64,000 nucleotides of DNA from Pseudomonadota bacterium (lineage in GTDB: Bacteria; Pseudomonadota; Gammaproteobacteria; Burkholderiales; Burkholderiaceae_C), in contig JAIUPH010000008.1 in the NCBI GenBank assembly GCA_020161065.1, positions 310,001-374,000 of the forward strand. Direction: 5' to 3'. Position 1 is the stretch's first letter. Each line of letters starts with the position of its first letter. Made by a program: the position numbers and the translations under genes. The notes beneath the pieces were generated by a model, which made no database searches, was not told the DNA's origin, and saw only the letters and a program-made list of their open reading frames with translations. Below, in pieces: positions 1 to 8,739 of the stretch.

Positions 1-1367
1 GGCGCGGCCGGCGGCAGCAGCATCTGCTCGCGCCACACCATCGCGCGGTGGATGCGCGTGTGCGCGCTCGGGTGGTCGAAGAAGACGAACTCTTCCACCG
101 GCCCGGGCTGCGTCTTGCGGTATTCGGCCAGCTTGAGCATGACCTCGGCGAAGCCCAGCGGCTCGCGCGACAGGTTGAGGCCGAAGATGTCGGCCTCGGT
201 TTCGTGCTCGCGGATCAGCGTGCTCATGATGGGCGTGGCGATGAACAGCGCCAGCGACAGCACGGCCGCCAGCAGCGGCAGCGATGCGATGTCGAACTCG
301 TCGCGCAAGCGCCAGCGCGCGCCGAAGCGCGCCAGCAGCCGCCGCATCGCCCACGCCGTGCAAGCGAACAGCAGCAGCGCCAGCGCGGCCAGTTCGAGCA
401 GCATCTTGGGCATGTGGAGCAGCGCGTAGTGGCCGATCTCGTGCGCCATCACGGCGCGGATCTCGGGCAGGCTGCTGCGGTTGAGCAGGTTGTCGTTCAG
501 CCGCACCTGCGCCAGGCCGCCGAGGCCGGAGACGTTGGCGCTGACGCGCGTCGTCTGGCGCGAAGCATCGACGACGTAGACCTCGTTGGCAGGCACGCCG
601 CTGGCGCGCGCCATCGCCAGCACGGCCTGGCGCGCCGGGCCGTCGGGCACCGGCTGGTAGCGGTTGAACAGCGGCTCGATCCACAGCGGCGAAACGAGAA
701 TGACGATCGCCAGCATCGCCACGGTGGTCAACGCGCCCCAGGCCCACCAGCGCGCGCCGGCGCGGCGCATCACCGCGTACAGCACGGCGGCGCCCAACGC
801 GGTCAGCCCCACGGCGACGGCAAGCCCGATGAGCTGCTGGCCGAACCAGTCGCCGAAGCCCTGCGTCGCCATGCCGTAGGCGTGTTCGCGCACGAAGCCC
901 TGGTAGACGGTCAGCGGCAGCGACAAGACCCAGCCGGCCAGCGCGTAGGCGGCGCCGTACAGCGCGTCGCGCTGCCAGCGCCGCCGCAGGTGCGCGTCGG
1001 CCCAGTCGCGCAAGGCCGTCGACGGCCGCGTCCACAGCAGCAGCGCGGCGATCGCCAGGCCCAGCAGCTGGTTCCACAGCTGCAGCCAGTAGCCGCCTTC
1101 GAAATAGGCGTCGGAGCGCGCGACCGATGCCGCCGGCAAGCGCGCCAGGTAGGCCTGCGTGGCAGCCTCCGGGTCGCGCGGCAAGGCGGCACGCCAGGCG
1201 TCGTCGGCCGGCTGGATCACGAAAGCCGCGGCTTCGGCAGCCTGCGCCGTGGTCGGGGCCACCAGCGCCAGTGCCAGCGCCAGCCACAACGGCAGCAACA
1301 GCGGCAACGCCCACATCATCCACAGGCGCGCCGCCGCGTGCAGGCGCTTCGCAGGTCTCGAAAGCAT
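1..1367 (-). CDS. M48 family (Ste24/CAAX-type) membrane metalloprotease, 3' end cut by window edge
   Basis: A zinc metalloprotease of the inner membrane, of the Ste24-like M48 family used in membrane protein quality control. Read from the ATG at 1367, behind a GAGGAG ribosome binding site, it opens with an N-terminal hydrophobic segment and further membrane helices. The zinc motif MAHEIGHY (HExxH) is encoded near 440-460, and the downstream glutamate of EHETEAD fits the third zinc ligand. About 455 codons lie inside the window, so only the extreme C terminus should be missing. It follows xerC on the same strand after 38 nt and may be co-transcribed. The family call is firm; the substrate is unknown. 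Confidence 0.88.
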   Translation of the reverse strand, partial: MLSRPAKRLHAAARLWMMWALPLLLPLWLALALALVAPTTAQAAEAAAFVIQPADDAWRAALPRDPEAATQAYLARLPAASVARSDAYFEGGYWLQLWNQLLGLAIAALLLWTRPSTALRDWADAHLRRRWQRDALYGAAYALAGWVLSLPLTVYQGFVREHAYGMATQGFGDWFGQQLIGLAVAVGLTALGAAVLYAVMRRAGARWWAWGALTTVAMLAIVILVSPLWIEPLFNRYQPVPDGPARQAVLAMARASGVPANEVYVVDASRQTTRVSANVSGLGGLAQVRLNDNLLNRSSLPEIRAVMAHEIGHYALLHMPKMLLELAALALLLFACTAWAMRRLLARFGARWRLRDEFDIASLPLLAAVLSLALFIATPIMSTLIREHETEADIFGLNLSREPLGFAEVMLKLAEYRKTQPGPVEEFVFFDHPSAHTRIHRAMVWREQMLLPPAA

Positions 1368-1405
1368 GGTGATCTCCTCAACCGTGGCGCGCTGCGCGCA
1401 TTCCA

Positions 1406-2380
1406 TCAAGCCTTGCGCTTCGCCCGCGGGTGCGCCGCGTCGTAGGCCTTGGCCAGGTGCTGGAAGTCCAGCCGCGTGTACACCTGCGTAGTGGCGATGC
1501 TGGCGTGGCCCAGCAGCTCCTGCACGGCGCGCAGGTCGCCGCTGGACTGCAACAGGTGCGACGCGAAGCTGTGGCGCAGCATGTGCGGGTGCACGCGCGT
1601 CGGCAGCCCGGCGCGCAGCGCCTGCGCCTGCAGCCGCTTGCGCAACTGGTTGGCGGTGAGCCGCCCGCCGCGCTGGCTGACGAACAGCGCCGGCTCGCCC
1701 GCGGCCGCCAGGGCCGGCCGCAGCGCCAGCCAGCGCGCCAGCGCGTCCAGCGCCGGCCGGCCCACCGGCACGCCGCGGCGCTTGCGGCCCTTGCCCAGCA
1801 CATGGGCCATGGCGTCGTCGCGGTCGATCCAGCCGGCGGCGTCGGCGCCGGCAGCCACGTCCAGGCCCAGCAGCTCGCCGATGCGCAGGCCGCAGCCGTA
1901 CAGCAGCTCGACGATGGCCTGGTCGCGCGCCAGCAGTTCGGGGCGGCCGGCAGCGGCGGCGTCGGCCGCTGCCTTGGCGTCGGCATCCGCCAGCGCCACC
2001 GCCTGGTCCACCGGCAGCGCCGACGGCAACGGCCGCGCTGCCTTGGGCGCGCGCACGGCCTGCGCCGGGTTGCTGGCGACCAGGCCGTCGCGCCCCCACC
2101 AGGCGTAGAGGCCGCGCCAGGCCGACAGGTGCAAGGCGATGCTGCGCGGCGCCAGCGACTGTGCGCGCAACCCGGCCAGCCAGCCGCGCAAGTGATGGGC
2201 CTGGGCTTCGCGCAAGGCCACGCGCTCGGCGGCGGCCAGGCGCTGCAGGCGCACCAGCGCGTCGCGGTACAGCGCCAGCGTGCGCGCGGCCAGACGCCGC
2301 TCGACCTGCAGGTGGCGCAGATAACGCTGCAGCTCGGCGTCCAGCGGCTCCTGCGCCAGCGCGAGCGGCGGCGCGGCCAT
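1406..2380 (-). CDS. xerC: Tyrosine site-specific recombinase XerC
   Basis: Resolves chromosome dimers at dif together with XerD. The 324-residue product has an N-terminal SAM-like core-binding domain and a C-terminal catalytic domain with the expected residues: R of GLRIGELL, K of GKGRKRR, HxxR of HMLRHS, and H and Y of [12 protein letters not shown]. An Ala-rich insertion ([12 protein letters not shown]) lies before the catalytic domain. I start at the ATG at 2380, 2 nt after the DUF484 stop; a longer reading would run into that gene. The dapF-DUF484-xerC order is typical of proteobacteria and supports XerC over XerD. Confidence 0.9.
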   Translation of the reverse strand: MAAPPLALAQEPLDAELQRYLRHLQVERRLAARTLALYRDALVRLQRLAAAERVALREAQAHHLRGWLAGLRAQSLAPRSIALHLSAWRGLYAWWGRDGLVASNPAQAVRAPKAARPLPSALPVDQAVALADADAKAAADAAAAGRPELLARDQAIVELLYGCGLRIGELLGLDVAAGADAAGWIDRDDAMAHVLGKGRKRRGVPVGRPALDALARWLALRPALAAAGEPALFVSQRGGRLTANQLRKRLQAQALRAGLPTRVHPHMLRHSFASHLLQSSGDLRAVQELLGHASIATTQVYTRLDFQHLAKAYDAAHPRAKRKA

Positions 2381-2382
2381 CG

Positions 2383-3081
2383 TCAAGCCCGTGGCAACAG
2401 GCGCGACAGCGCGGCGCTGGCGACCTCGCCGATGCGCATCAGGAACTCGGTGCCCATGTCGGCCGCGTAGCGCGTGGGGTCGGGCGAGCCCAGCACCAGC
2501 AGCCCGAAGGCGCCATCGGCGGCGCCGTGGCGCAGCGGGATCAGCGCCAGCGAGGCCACGGTGGTCGGCTCGTCGAGCCAGCGCGCGGCCTCGAAACCGG
2601 CGTTGACGCCGCAGTACGGCGCCACCAGGCTGCCGGCGAAACTGCGCGCATCGTCGCTGACCGGGCTGGCGAAGCCGGCGCCGGCGAAGGCGGCGTCGGC
2701 GCCCCACACGCGCACCGCGGCCTGCGGGATCAGGAACTCGTGGCGCAGCTCGTCGACCACCACGCGCGGCAGCTCGGCGGCGTCGGCAGTGAGGAACAGC
2801 GCGCGCGTCCAGCGGTGCAGGCGGTCGGCGATGGCCAGGTTCTCCTGGCCGTGGCGCAGCATCTCGACGATCTTGCGCTCCAGGCCTTTGATGCGCTCGC
2901 GCAGCATCTCCATCTGCCGCTCCTGCAGCGACACCGCGCGCTGGCCGTGCGGGCTGGTGAGCTGCACGCTGGACAACAACTCGGCATGGCGCTCGAAGAA
3001 GCCGGGCGTGTTGGCTAGGTAGTTGGCGATGTCGTTCTCGGTGATGCCCTGCACCCCTTGATGACCGGTCGGCACGTTCAC
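2383..3081 (-). CDS. DUF484 family protein
   Basis: A 232-residue soluble protein of the DUF484 family, which has a GAF-like fold and no established function. Its N terminus has the family pattern [17 protein letters not shown], followed by a basic coiled-coil stretch ([17 protein letters not shown]) and a GAF-like region ending near [12 protein letters not shown]. The start is GTG, overlapping the dapF stop by GTGA, so translation is probably coupled to dapF. Its constant position between dapF and xerC in proteobacteria is the main clue to its role. Confidence 0.88.
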   Translation of the reverse strand: MNVPTGHQGVQGITENDIANYLANTPGFFERHAELLSSVQLTSPHGQRAVSLQERQMEMLRERIKGLERKIVEMLRHGQENLAIADRLHRWTRALFLTADAAELPRVVVDELRHEFLIPQAAVRVWGADAAFAGAGFASPVSDDARSFAGSLVAPYCGVNAGFEAARWLDEPTTVASLALIPLRHGAADGAFGLLVLGSPDPTRYAADMGTEFLMRIGEVASAALSRLLPRA

Positions 3082-3932
3082 AGTTCGATCTCCCCTTCGA
3101 AGACGGTCTCGGCCGGGCCGGTCATCAGCACCGGGGCGTCGCCGCCGGCCCATTCGATGAGCAGCCGGCCGCCGCGCGTGTCGACCTCGACGCGGCGGTC
3201 CAGCCAGCCCAGGCGGATGCCGGCCACCACGGCGGCGCAGGCGCCGGTGCCGCAGGCCAGCGTCTCGCCGGCGCCGCGCTCGTAGACGCGCAGGCGCACC
3301 CGGTCGCGGCTCGCCACCTGCAGGAAGCCGGCGTTGACCTTGCGCGCAAAGCGCGGGTGGGCTTCGATCAGCGGCCCGTCGGCCGCGACCGGCGCCGTGT
3401 CGACGTCGTCCACGCGCTGCACGGCGTGCGGGTTGCCCATCGACAGCACGGCCACCTCGCAGCGCCGGCCGTTGGGCAGATCCAGCGGCCACCGCTCGAA
3501 ATCGCCTTCGCGCCGCGGCTGCAGGCCGCTCGCATCGAAGGGCAGCCGCGCGTGCTCGAACAGCGGGCGGTTCATGTCCACCGTCACGCGGCCGTCGTCG
3601 CGCAGCTCCAGCGTCAGCAGGTTGTTGACCGTCTGCACGCGGATGCGGCGCTTGGCCGTCAGGCCGCGGTCGTGCACATAACGCACGAAGCAGCGGGCGC
3701 CGTTGCCGCAGTGCTCGACCTCGTCGCCGCTGTTGTTGAAGATGCGGTAGCCGAAGTCGACGTCGGGCTGCTCGCTGCGCTCGACCACCAGGATCTGGTC
3801 GGCGCCGACGCCGAAGCGCCGGTCGCCCAGCCGCTGCACCTGCGCCGGCGTCAGCGCCAGCGGCGCGCGCGTGGCGTCGAGCACGACGAAATCGTTGCCC
3901 GCGCCCTGCATCTTGGTGAAGCGCAATCGCAT
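3078..3932 (-). CDS. dapF: Diaminopimelate epimerase
   Basis: Converts LL- to meso-diaminopimelate for lysine and peptidoglycan synthesis, in the cytoplasm. The 284 residues match the usual length. It begins [17 protein letters not shown] and carries both catalytic cysteines, in the contexts [10 protein letters not shown] and ACGTGACA. Fourteen nt separate it from the upstream acyltransferase gene and it overlaps DUF484, so it lies inside an acyltransferase-dapF-DUF484-xerC operon concerned with the cell envelope. Confidence 0.96.
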   Translation of the reverse strand: MRLRFTKMQGAGNDFVVLDATRAPLALTPAQVQRLGDRRFGVGADQILVVERSEQPDVDFGYRIFNNSGDEVEHCGNGARCFVRYVHDRGLTAKRRIRVQTVNNLLTLELRDDGRVTVDMNRPLFEHARLPFDASGLQPRREGDFERWPLDLPNGRRCEVAVLSMGNPHAVQRVDDVDTAPVAADGPLIEAHPRFARKVNAGFLQVASRDRVRLRVYERGAGETLACGTGACAAVVAGIRLGWLDRRVEVDTRGGRLLIEWAGGDAPVLMTGPAETVFEGEIEL

Positions 3933-3946
3933 GGCGGCGGATTATC

Positions 3947-4837
3947 TCAGCCGTAGAGCGAGGGCTCGCCCGGCGGCCGCGTCTTGAAGCGCTTGTGCAC
4001 CCACAGGTACTGGCTGGGGTTGCGGCGGATTTCGGCTTCGATCCACTCGTTCATGCGCCGCGCGTCGGCAAGGTCGTCGTCGCCGGGCCAATGGTCCCAG
4101 GGTTCGCCGAAGCGCACCACGTAGCCGCGGCCGCCGGGGAGGATTTCGGTGACCACCGGCTGCACCGTCATGTTCAGCGATCGCGCCATGCGCGACGGCG
4201 CCAGCAGCGTGGCCGCCGGCACGCCGAAGAACGGCACGAAGGCGGCGTCGCGCAGGCCGAAGTCCATGTCGGGCAGGTTGAAGAAGATGAAGCCGCGCTT
4301 GATGGCGCGCACCAGCGGCAGCGCGCTTTCATGGCGCGAGAAGGCCGCGCCCTGGCCGAAGCGGTAGCGGCCGCGGCGGATGGCCTGGTCGAACACCGGG
4401 TTGCTTTGCGCCTGGTAGATCGTCGCCACCTGGCGCGCTTGGTACAGCTGGCTGGCGGTGCCGGCCACGTCCATGCCGACGAAGTGCGGCACCAGCCACA
4501 TCACGGCGCGGTCGGGGTGGCGGTCGCCCCAGCCGATGTCGCCTTCGACGCGGATCAGCCGCCGCAGCCGCGCCGGGCTGGCGTACCACAGCAGCCCGCG
4601 CTCCAGCGCGCTGCGCACGAACCACTCGAAGCAGCGGCGCGCGATGGCGCGGCGTTCCGCCGGCGGCAGCTCGGGCAGGCAAAGCTCCAGGTTGCGCAAC
4701 GCAATGCGCCGGCGCGAGCCGGCCAGCCGGTACAACAGCCGCCCCAGCACCACGCCGATGGCCGCCAGCAGCGGCAGCGGCAGCCAATGCAGCAGCCAGA
4801 CCAGGGCCAGCACGAAGCGCGCGCCCAGGTGCTTCAC
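3947..4837 (-). CDS. LpxL/LpxM-type lipid A late acyltransferase (second of a tandem pair)
   Basis: Adds a secondary acyl chain to lipid A precursors at the inner membrane. The 296-residue protein has an N-terminal membrane anchor (ALVWLLHWLPLPLLAAIGVV) and the acyltransferase motif PHFVGMD (HxxxxD), with the C-terminal signature QYLWVHKRFKTRP. The GTG start overlaps the stop of the upstream paralogue (GTGA), indicating translational coupling. The two paralogues probably transfer different chains (laurate or myristate), but the sequence does not tell which. Confidence 0.9.
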   Translation of the reverse strand: MKHLGARFVLALVWLLHWLPLPLLAAIGVVLGRLLYRLAGSRRRIALRNLELCLPELPPAERRAIARRCFEWFVRSALERGLLWYASPARLRRLIRVEGDIGWGDRHPDRAVMWLVPHFVGMDVAGTASQLYQARQVATIYQAQSNPVFDQAIRRGRYRFGQGAAFSRHESALPLVRAIKRGFIFFNLPDMDFGLRDAAFVPFFGVPAATLLAPSRMARSLNMTVQPVVTEILPGGRGYVVRFGEPWDHWPGDDDLADARRMNEWIEAEIRRNPSQYLWVHKRFKTRPPGEPSLYG

Positions 4838-5688
4838 GCGGCCTCCGGCCGGCGCGGCGTCTTGTAGCGGTGGTAGCCCCACAGGTACTGGCGCGGGCAG
4901 CGGCGGATCACGGCCTCCATCGCGCGGTTGATCACCGCGGCGCAGGCCGCGTCGTCGCCGCCCTCGGGCAAAGGCTCGGGCAGCGCTTCGGCGTGCACCA
5001 CGTAGCCGGCGCCGCGCGGCAGCCTTTCGGTCCACAGCAGGCCGACGGCGGCGCCGGTCTGCTGCACCAGGCGCGCGGCCAGGGTCATGGTGTAGGCATC
5101 ACGGCCGAAGAAGGGCACCCACACGCCCATGCCGTCGGGCGGCACCTGGTCGGGCAGCAGGCCCACGGTCTCGCCGCGGCGCAAGGCGCGCAGCATCTGG
5201 CGCACGCCGGCCAGCGTGGCCGGCGCGGTGGCCAGCGCGGGGCGGGCGCGCGCCGTCTCTTCCAGTTCGCGCAGCCAGCGCTTGCGCGCCGGGCGGTACA
5301 GCACGGTGACCGGCTGGCGCTGGCCGAAGCGCTGCGCGTAGGCCTGGGCCGAGACTTCGAAGCTGCCCAGGTGCGGCGTCAGCAGCACCAGGCCGCGGCC
5401 GGCGTCGAGGAGCGCCTGCAATTGCTCCAGCCCGTCCCAGCGCAACGGGTCGGCGATCGGTTGCGCCGGCGGGCGCAGCCACAGCCGCGGCAGCTCGGCC
5501 ACCAGGCGCCCGGCCTCGGCCACCGAGGCGCGGCGGTCGGCGGCCGCGACGCCCGCGAGTTGGGCGTTGGCGCGCAGCCGGCGGCGGTAGCTCGGCGACA
5601 AGGCGTAGGTCAGCCAGCCGAGCGCGGCGCCCACAGCGTGCAGAAGCCACAGGGGCCATGTCGACAGCCAGCGAACCAGGGACAGCAT
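4834..5688 (-). CDS. LpxL-type lipid A late acyltransferase (first of a tandem pair)
   Basis: Lipid A biosynthesis acyltransferase of 284 residues. It has an N-terminal anchor (WPLWLLHAVGAALGWL), the active-site motif PHLGSFE (HxxxxE) and the C-terminal signature QYLWGYHRYKTPRR. The ATG at 5688 follows AGGAAGC, a usable ribosome binding site. It is the first gene of the minus-strand operon and is divergent from metK. Its overlap with the second acyltransferase suggests both enzymes are made together. Confidence 0.9.
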   Translation of the reverse strand: MLSLVRWLSTWPLWLLHAVGAALGWLTYALSPSYRRRLRANAQLAGVAAADRRASVAEAGRLVAELPRLWLRPPAQPIADPLRWDGLEQLQALLDAGRGLVLLTPHLGSFEVSAQAYAQRFGQRQPVTVLYRPARKRWLRELEETARARPALATAPATLAGVRQMLRALRRGETVGLLPDQVPPDGMGVWVPFFGRDAYTMTLAARLVQQTGAAVGLLWTERLPRGAGYVVHAEALPEPLPEGGDDAACAAVINRAMEAVIRRCPRQYLWGYHRYKTPRRPEAA

Positions 5689-5694
5689 GCTTCC

Positions 5695-5700
5695 TATAAT
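5695..5700 (+). promoter_or_regulatory. -10 box of metK promoter (TATAAT)
   Basis: A perfect TATAAT in very GC-rich DNA, 167 nt before the metK start. No good -35 hexamer lies at 16-18 nt spacing. A transcript from here would begin near 5707, where the folded leader starts. Confidence 0.55.
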
Positions 5701-5706
5701 CGACGG

Positions 5707-5784
5707 GTCGCTGAGTTAAAGGACAACTTGCGGGGCGACACGCGGCGCGAAGGATAACTTTCGCGCCGCCGGGCCGGCCGGCCC
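5707..5784 (+). other. Folded 5' leader of metK, possible cis-regulatory RNA
   Basis: Three stems can be drawn. GTCGC (5707-5711) pairs with GCGAC (5735-5739) around an AGTT/AACT inner stem whose loop is AAAGGAC. GCGGCGCGAA (5742-5751) pairs with TTCGCGCCGC (5760-5769) over an 8-nt loop. GGGCCGGCCGGCCC (5771-5784) is a palindrome. This does not match the SAM riboswitch classes I can recall. Function is inference. Confidence 0.4.
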
Positions 5785-5861
5785 TCATCCGCTAAAGCGT
5801 TCGCCATGTGCCCCAAAAGCCCCGGCGACGCAAGCCGAGCAACTTCAGGAGCACACAGCAA

Positions 5862-7040
5862 GTGGCGAACGATTTCCTCTTCACGTCAGAGTCCGTGTCC
5901 GAAGGCCATCCCGACAAGGTGGCCGACCAGATCTCCGACGCCATCCTCGACGCGATCTTCAAGCAGGACCCGCGCAGCCGCGTGGCCGCCGAGACGCTTT
6001 GCAACACCGGCCTGGTGGTGCTGGCCGGCGAGATCACGACGCAGGCCAACGTCGACTACATCCAGGTGGCGCGCGACACCATCAAGCGCATCGGCTACGA
6101 CAACACCGACTACGGCATCGACCACAAGGGCTGCGCGGTGCTGGTGGCCTACGACAAGCAAAGCAACGACATCGCGCAGGGCGTGGACCACGCCAGCGAC
6201 GACCACCTGAACACCGGCGCCGGCGACCAGGGCCTGATGTTCGGCTACGCCTGCGACGAGACGCCCGAGTTGATGCCCGCGCCGATCTACTACGCGCACC
6301 GCCTGGTCGAGCGCCAGGCCCAGTTGCGCAAGGACGGCCGCATGCCCTACCTGCGCCCCGACGCCAAGAGCCAGGTGACGATGCGCTACGTCGACGGCAA
6401 GCCGCACAGCATCGACACCGTCGTGCTGTCCAGCCAGCACGCGCCCGAGTGGAGCCTGGGCGACAAGATGAAGCCGCAGTTCGTCGAGGCGGTGATCGAG
6501 GAGATCATCAAGCCGGTGCTGCCGCAGGAATGGCTGAAGAACACGCGCTACCTGGTCAACCCGACCGGGCGCTTCGTGATCGGCGGCCCGCAGGGCGATT
6601 GCGGCCTGACCGGGCGCAAGATCATCGTCGACACCTACGGCGGCGCCTGCCCGCACGGCGGCGGCGCGTTCAGCGGCAAGGACCCGAGCAAGGTCGACCG
6701 CTCAGCCGCTTATGCGGCGCGTTATGTGGCCAAGAACGTGGTCGCCGCCGGGCTGGCGCGGCAGTGCCAGATCCAGGTGGCCTACGCCATCGGCGTGGCG
6801 CGGCCGATGAACGTGACCGTCTACACCGAAGGCACCGGCAAGATCCCCGACGACCGCATCGCCGCGCTGGTCAACGAGCTGTTCGACCTGCGGCCCAAGG
6901 GCATCATCCAGATGCTGGACCTGCTGCGGCCGATCTACGAGAAGACCGCGGCCTATGGGCACTTCGGGCGTGAAGAACCCGAGTTCACCTGGGAAAGAAC
7001 CGACAAGGCAGCCGCGCTGCGCGCGGCTGCGGGCCTGTAA
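5862..7040 (+). CDS. metK: S-adenosylmethionine synthetase
   Basis: Makes S-adenosylmethionine from methionine and ATP. The 392 residues match the family length. Motifs include SEGHPDK near the N terminus, GAGDQG, and the glycine-rich [17 protein letters not shown] choose the GTG at 5862, which gives the standard N terminus [19 protein letters not shown] behind an AGGAG at 5847-5851; an earlier in-frame start would add 18 atypical residues. The gene stands alone, divergent from the acyltransferase operon. It joins ahcY and metF elsewhere in the window in the activated methyl cycle. Confidence 0.96.
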   Translation: MANDFLFTSESVSEGHPDKVADQISDAILDAIFKQDPRSRVAAETLCNTGLVVLAGEITTQANVDYIQVARDTIKRIGYDNTDYGIDHKGCAVLVAYDKQSNDIAQGVDHASDDHLNTGAGDQGLMFGYACDETPELMPAPIYYAHRLVERQAQLRKDGRMPYLRPDAKSQVTMRYVDGKPHSIDTVVLSSQHAPEWSLGDKMKPQFVEAVIEEIIKPVLPQEWLKNTRYLVNPTGRFVIGGPQGDCGLTGRKIIVDTYGGACPHGGGAFSGKDPSKVDRSAAYAARYVAKNVVAAGLARQCQIQVAYAIGVARPMNVTVYTEGTGKIPDDRIAALVNELFDLRPKGIIQMLDLLRPIYEKTAAYGHFGREEPEFTWERTDKAAALRAAAGL

Positions 7041-7127
7041 GGCCCCGAGCAAAGCGAGCTTGTCGGTTCTTCGGCGCAGGCTCACATCGCGCAGCGATGT
7101 GAAGGCCCGCAGGGCCGGGCCGGAGCC
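6996..7127 (+). other. Multi-stem folded element spanning the metK stop codon and 3' flank
   Basis: A 12-bp perfect inverted repeat, AGAACCGACAAG (6996-7007) with CTTGTCGGTTCT (7059-7070), encloses two adjoining hairpins: GCAGCCGCG/CGCGGCTGC (7008-7016/7022-7030) and GGGCC/GGCCC (7031-7035/7041-7045). The stop codon sits in the second loop. A second set follows: GGCTC (7079-7083) with GAGCC (7123-7127) around two GCA-loop hairpins, CACATCGC/GCGATGTG (7083-7101) and GGCCC/GGGCC (7104-7116). No U-tract follows, so it is not a standard intrinsic terminator. Confidence 0.5.
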
Positions 7128-7143
7128 AAAGGACTCACGCCCT

Positions 7144-8526
7144 TCAAGCCCCCACGCAGCACCGGTTGTGCCCCCCCACCTGCGCCTCGCGCAGCGCGCT
7201 GTCGGCGCGGTCCAGCAGCCGCTGGTAGTCGGGGTGGCCGTCCCACAGCGCGGCGCCGATGCTCACCGTGATCGACAGCCGCGCGCGGCCGGCCGGCGCG
7301 CGCACGCGCATGGCCTCGACCTGGCGGCGCAGGCCCTCGGCCACCGAGGACAGCGCCTCTTTCGAGGTGTCGACCAGCAGCACCAGGAAGCGCGCGTCGC
7401 CGATGCGGAACACGAAGTCGCCGGCGCGCACGCTGTCCAGCATCAGCGCGGCCACGTCGGACAGCGCGGCGTCGGCGCCGTCGGCACCGACGGTCTCGCG
7501 CACGCGGTCGAAGTGGTCGATGTCGACCGCCAGCAGCGCGAAGCAGCCGCGCTGGCTTTGCGCCAGCGCGATCTCGCGCTTGGCCACCGACGGGAAGTAG
7601 CGCCGGTTGAGCAGCCGCGTCACGTTGTCGCGGCCGTCCTCGGCTTCGATGTAGCGGTCGAACATCGAGGTCAGCAACTGCTTGATCTCGTCGATGCGCT
7701 GGTTCAAAGCGGTGACGATCTCGCGCGCATCGGCATGCTGGTGGCGCGCGCGCCGCAACTGCGGCAGCCAGTCGCCTTCGATGTTGTGCATGCAATGGCC
7801 GATGCGCTCCAGCTCGGGCGAACCCTCGAACAGGATCGAGCCCTTGTGCTGCAGCCACAGCCCGAACTGCGAGCTGCTGTGCGCCGCCGGCACCAGCCCG
7901 GGCGGGCCATCGGCGGTCCAGTAGCCGGCCATCAGGATCTGGTGCGCCCATTCCAGCAGCTGCGACTTCTGGCGCTCGCGCTCGGCCATCATGTCCTGGT
8001 GCAGGAAGAACAGCCGATAGGCTTCGTCGGACCGCGCCATGCGGTTGGCGTTGGCGACGTAGGCTTCGTTGATGGCGTCGATCGCCAGGTCCATCATTTC
8101 GTAGACGTACTGCACCGCCTCGCCCAGCTCGGCGCGCGGCAGCGAGGCTTCGGCCAGGCGCGCGACGATCTCGCGCTTGAGCAGCCGGGCGCCCTGCGCC
8201 ACCAGGTCCATCGGCACGCCGATGCGCGCATGGACCTCGCCCGTGCGGCGCTGCATCAACACCAGCTCGGGCACCGGCGTGCCGGGCGCGAACAGCGCGC
8301 GCAGCCAGCGCGCCATCGAGGCATGCAGGCGCCGGTTGACGACCTCGTGGTCCAGCAGGCCGGCGCTGCGCGGCTCGGCCAGCATGTGCTCGTAGAAGGC
8401 GCCGGCCAGCGCTTCGGCGTTGGCGTCGACGCTGTGAGCCACCTGGTGCCGCAGCACCGGATTGAATTCACCGAGAAACCCGCTCCAGGCGGGCGGGACG
8501 TCGACGATCTTGGGTCTTACCGACAT
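7144..8526 (-). CDS. Globin-coupled sensor of DosC type with degenerate GGDEF domain
   Basis: A 460-residue homologue of the oxygen-sensing diguanylate cyclase DosC, of the same length. The N-terminal globin domain keeps the proximal haem histidine (H99 in EVHARIGVP) and the distal-pocket tyrosine (Y45 in AGAFYEHM). The middle domain has the family motif FGLWLQHKG. The C-terminal GGDEF domain keeps DIDHF and SIGAALWDGHPDY, but the GGDEF signature reads GDARF (residues 376-380). The active-site half is therefore probably not catalytic, and the protein may signal by binding partners or nucleotide. The ATG at 8526 matches the DosC N terminus; no clear ribosome binding site precedes it. Convergent with metK and divergent from a winged-helix regulator. 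Confidence 0.87.
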   Translation of the reverse strand: MSVRPKIVDVPPAWSGFLGEFNPVLRHQVAHSVDANAEALAGAFYEHMLAEPRSAGLLDHEVVNRRLHASMARWLRALFAPGTPVPELVLMQRRTGEVHARIGVPMDLVAQGARLLKREIVARLAEASLPRAELGEAVQYVYEMMDLAIDAINEAYVANANRMARSDEAYRLFFLHQDMMAERERQKSQLLEWAHQILMAGYWTADGPPGLVPAAHSSSQFGLWLQHKGSILFEGSPELERIGHCMHNIEGDWLPQLRRARHQHADAREIVTALNQRIDEIKQLLTSMFDRYIEAEDGRDNVTRLLNRRYFPSVAKREIALAQSQRGCFALLAVDIDHFDRVRETVGADGADAALSDVAALMLDSVRAGDFVFRIGDARFLVLLVDTSKEALSSVAEGLRRQVEAMRVRAPAGRARLSITVSIGAALWDGHPDYQRLLDRADSALREAQVGGHNRCCVGA

Positions 8527-8739
8527 GCAGATGCGGATGTTGTCTTGGATTCGCCGCCCGACGGACAGCTTGAGCGTGATTTCATGCGCAACCGGCCCCG
8601 GGTGTTCGTGAACGACGATCGTCCCCGACGGCAGCCCCGCCTGTGAAGCCTCGAAGTCGAGGTTATTCCTTAAAAAACATGAAGCCGGGTGCGCGGCGGG
8701 TTGTGGCCGGCCGCGCCGCGCGGCATGCTGCCGGCCGCC

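Noticed and set aside
48-1445. Long plus-strand open frame over the start of the window
   Set aside because: Antisense to the M48 protease; rich in Arg/Gln/His/Ala from high-GC third positions, no domain.
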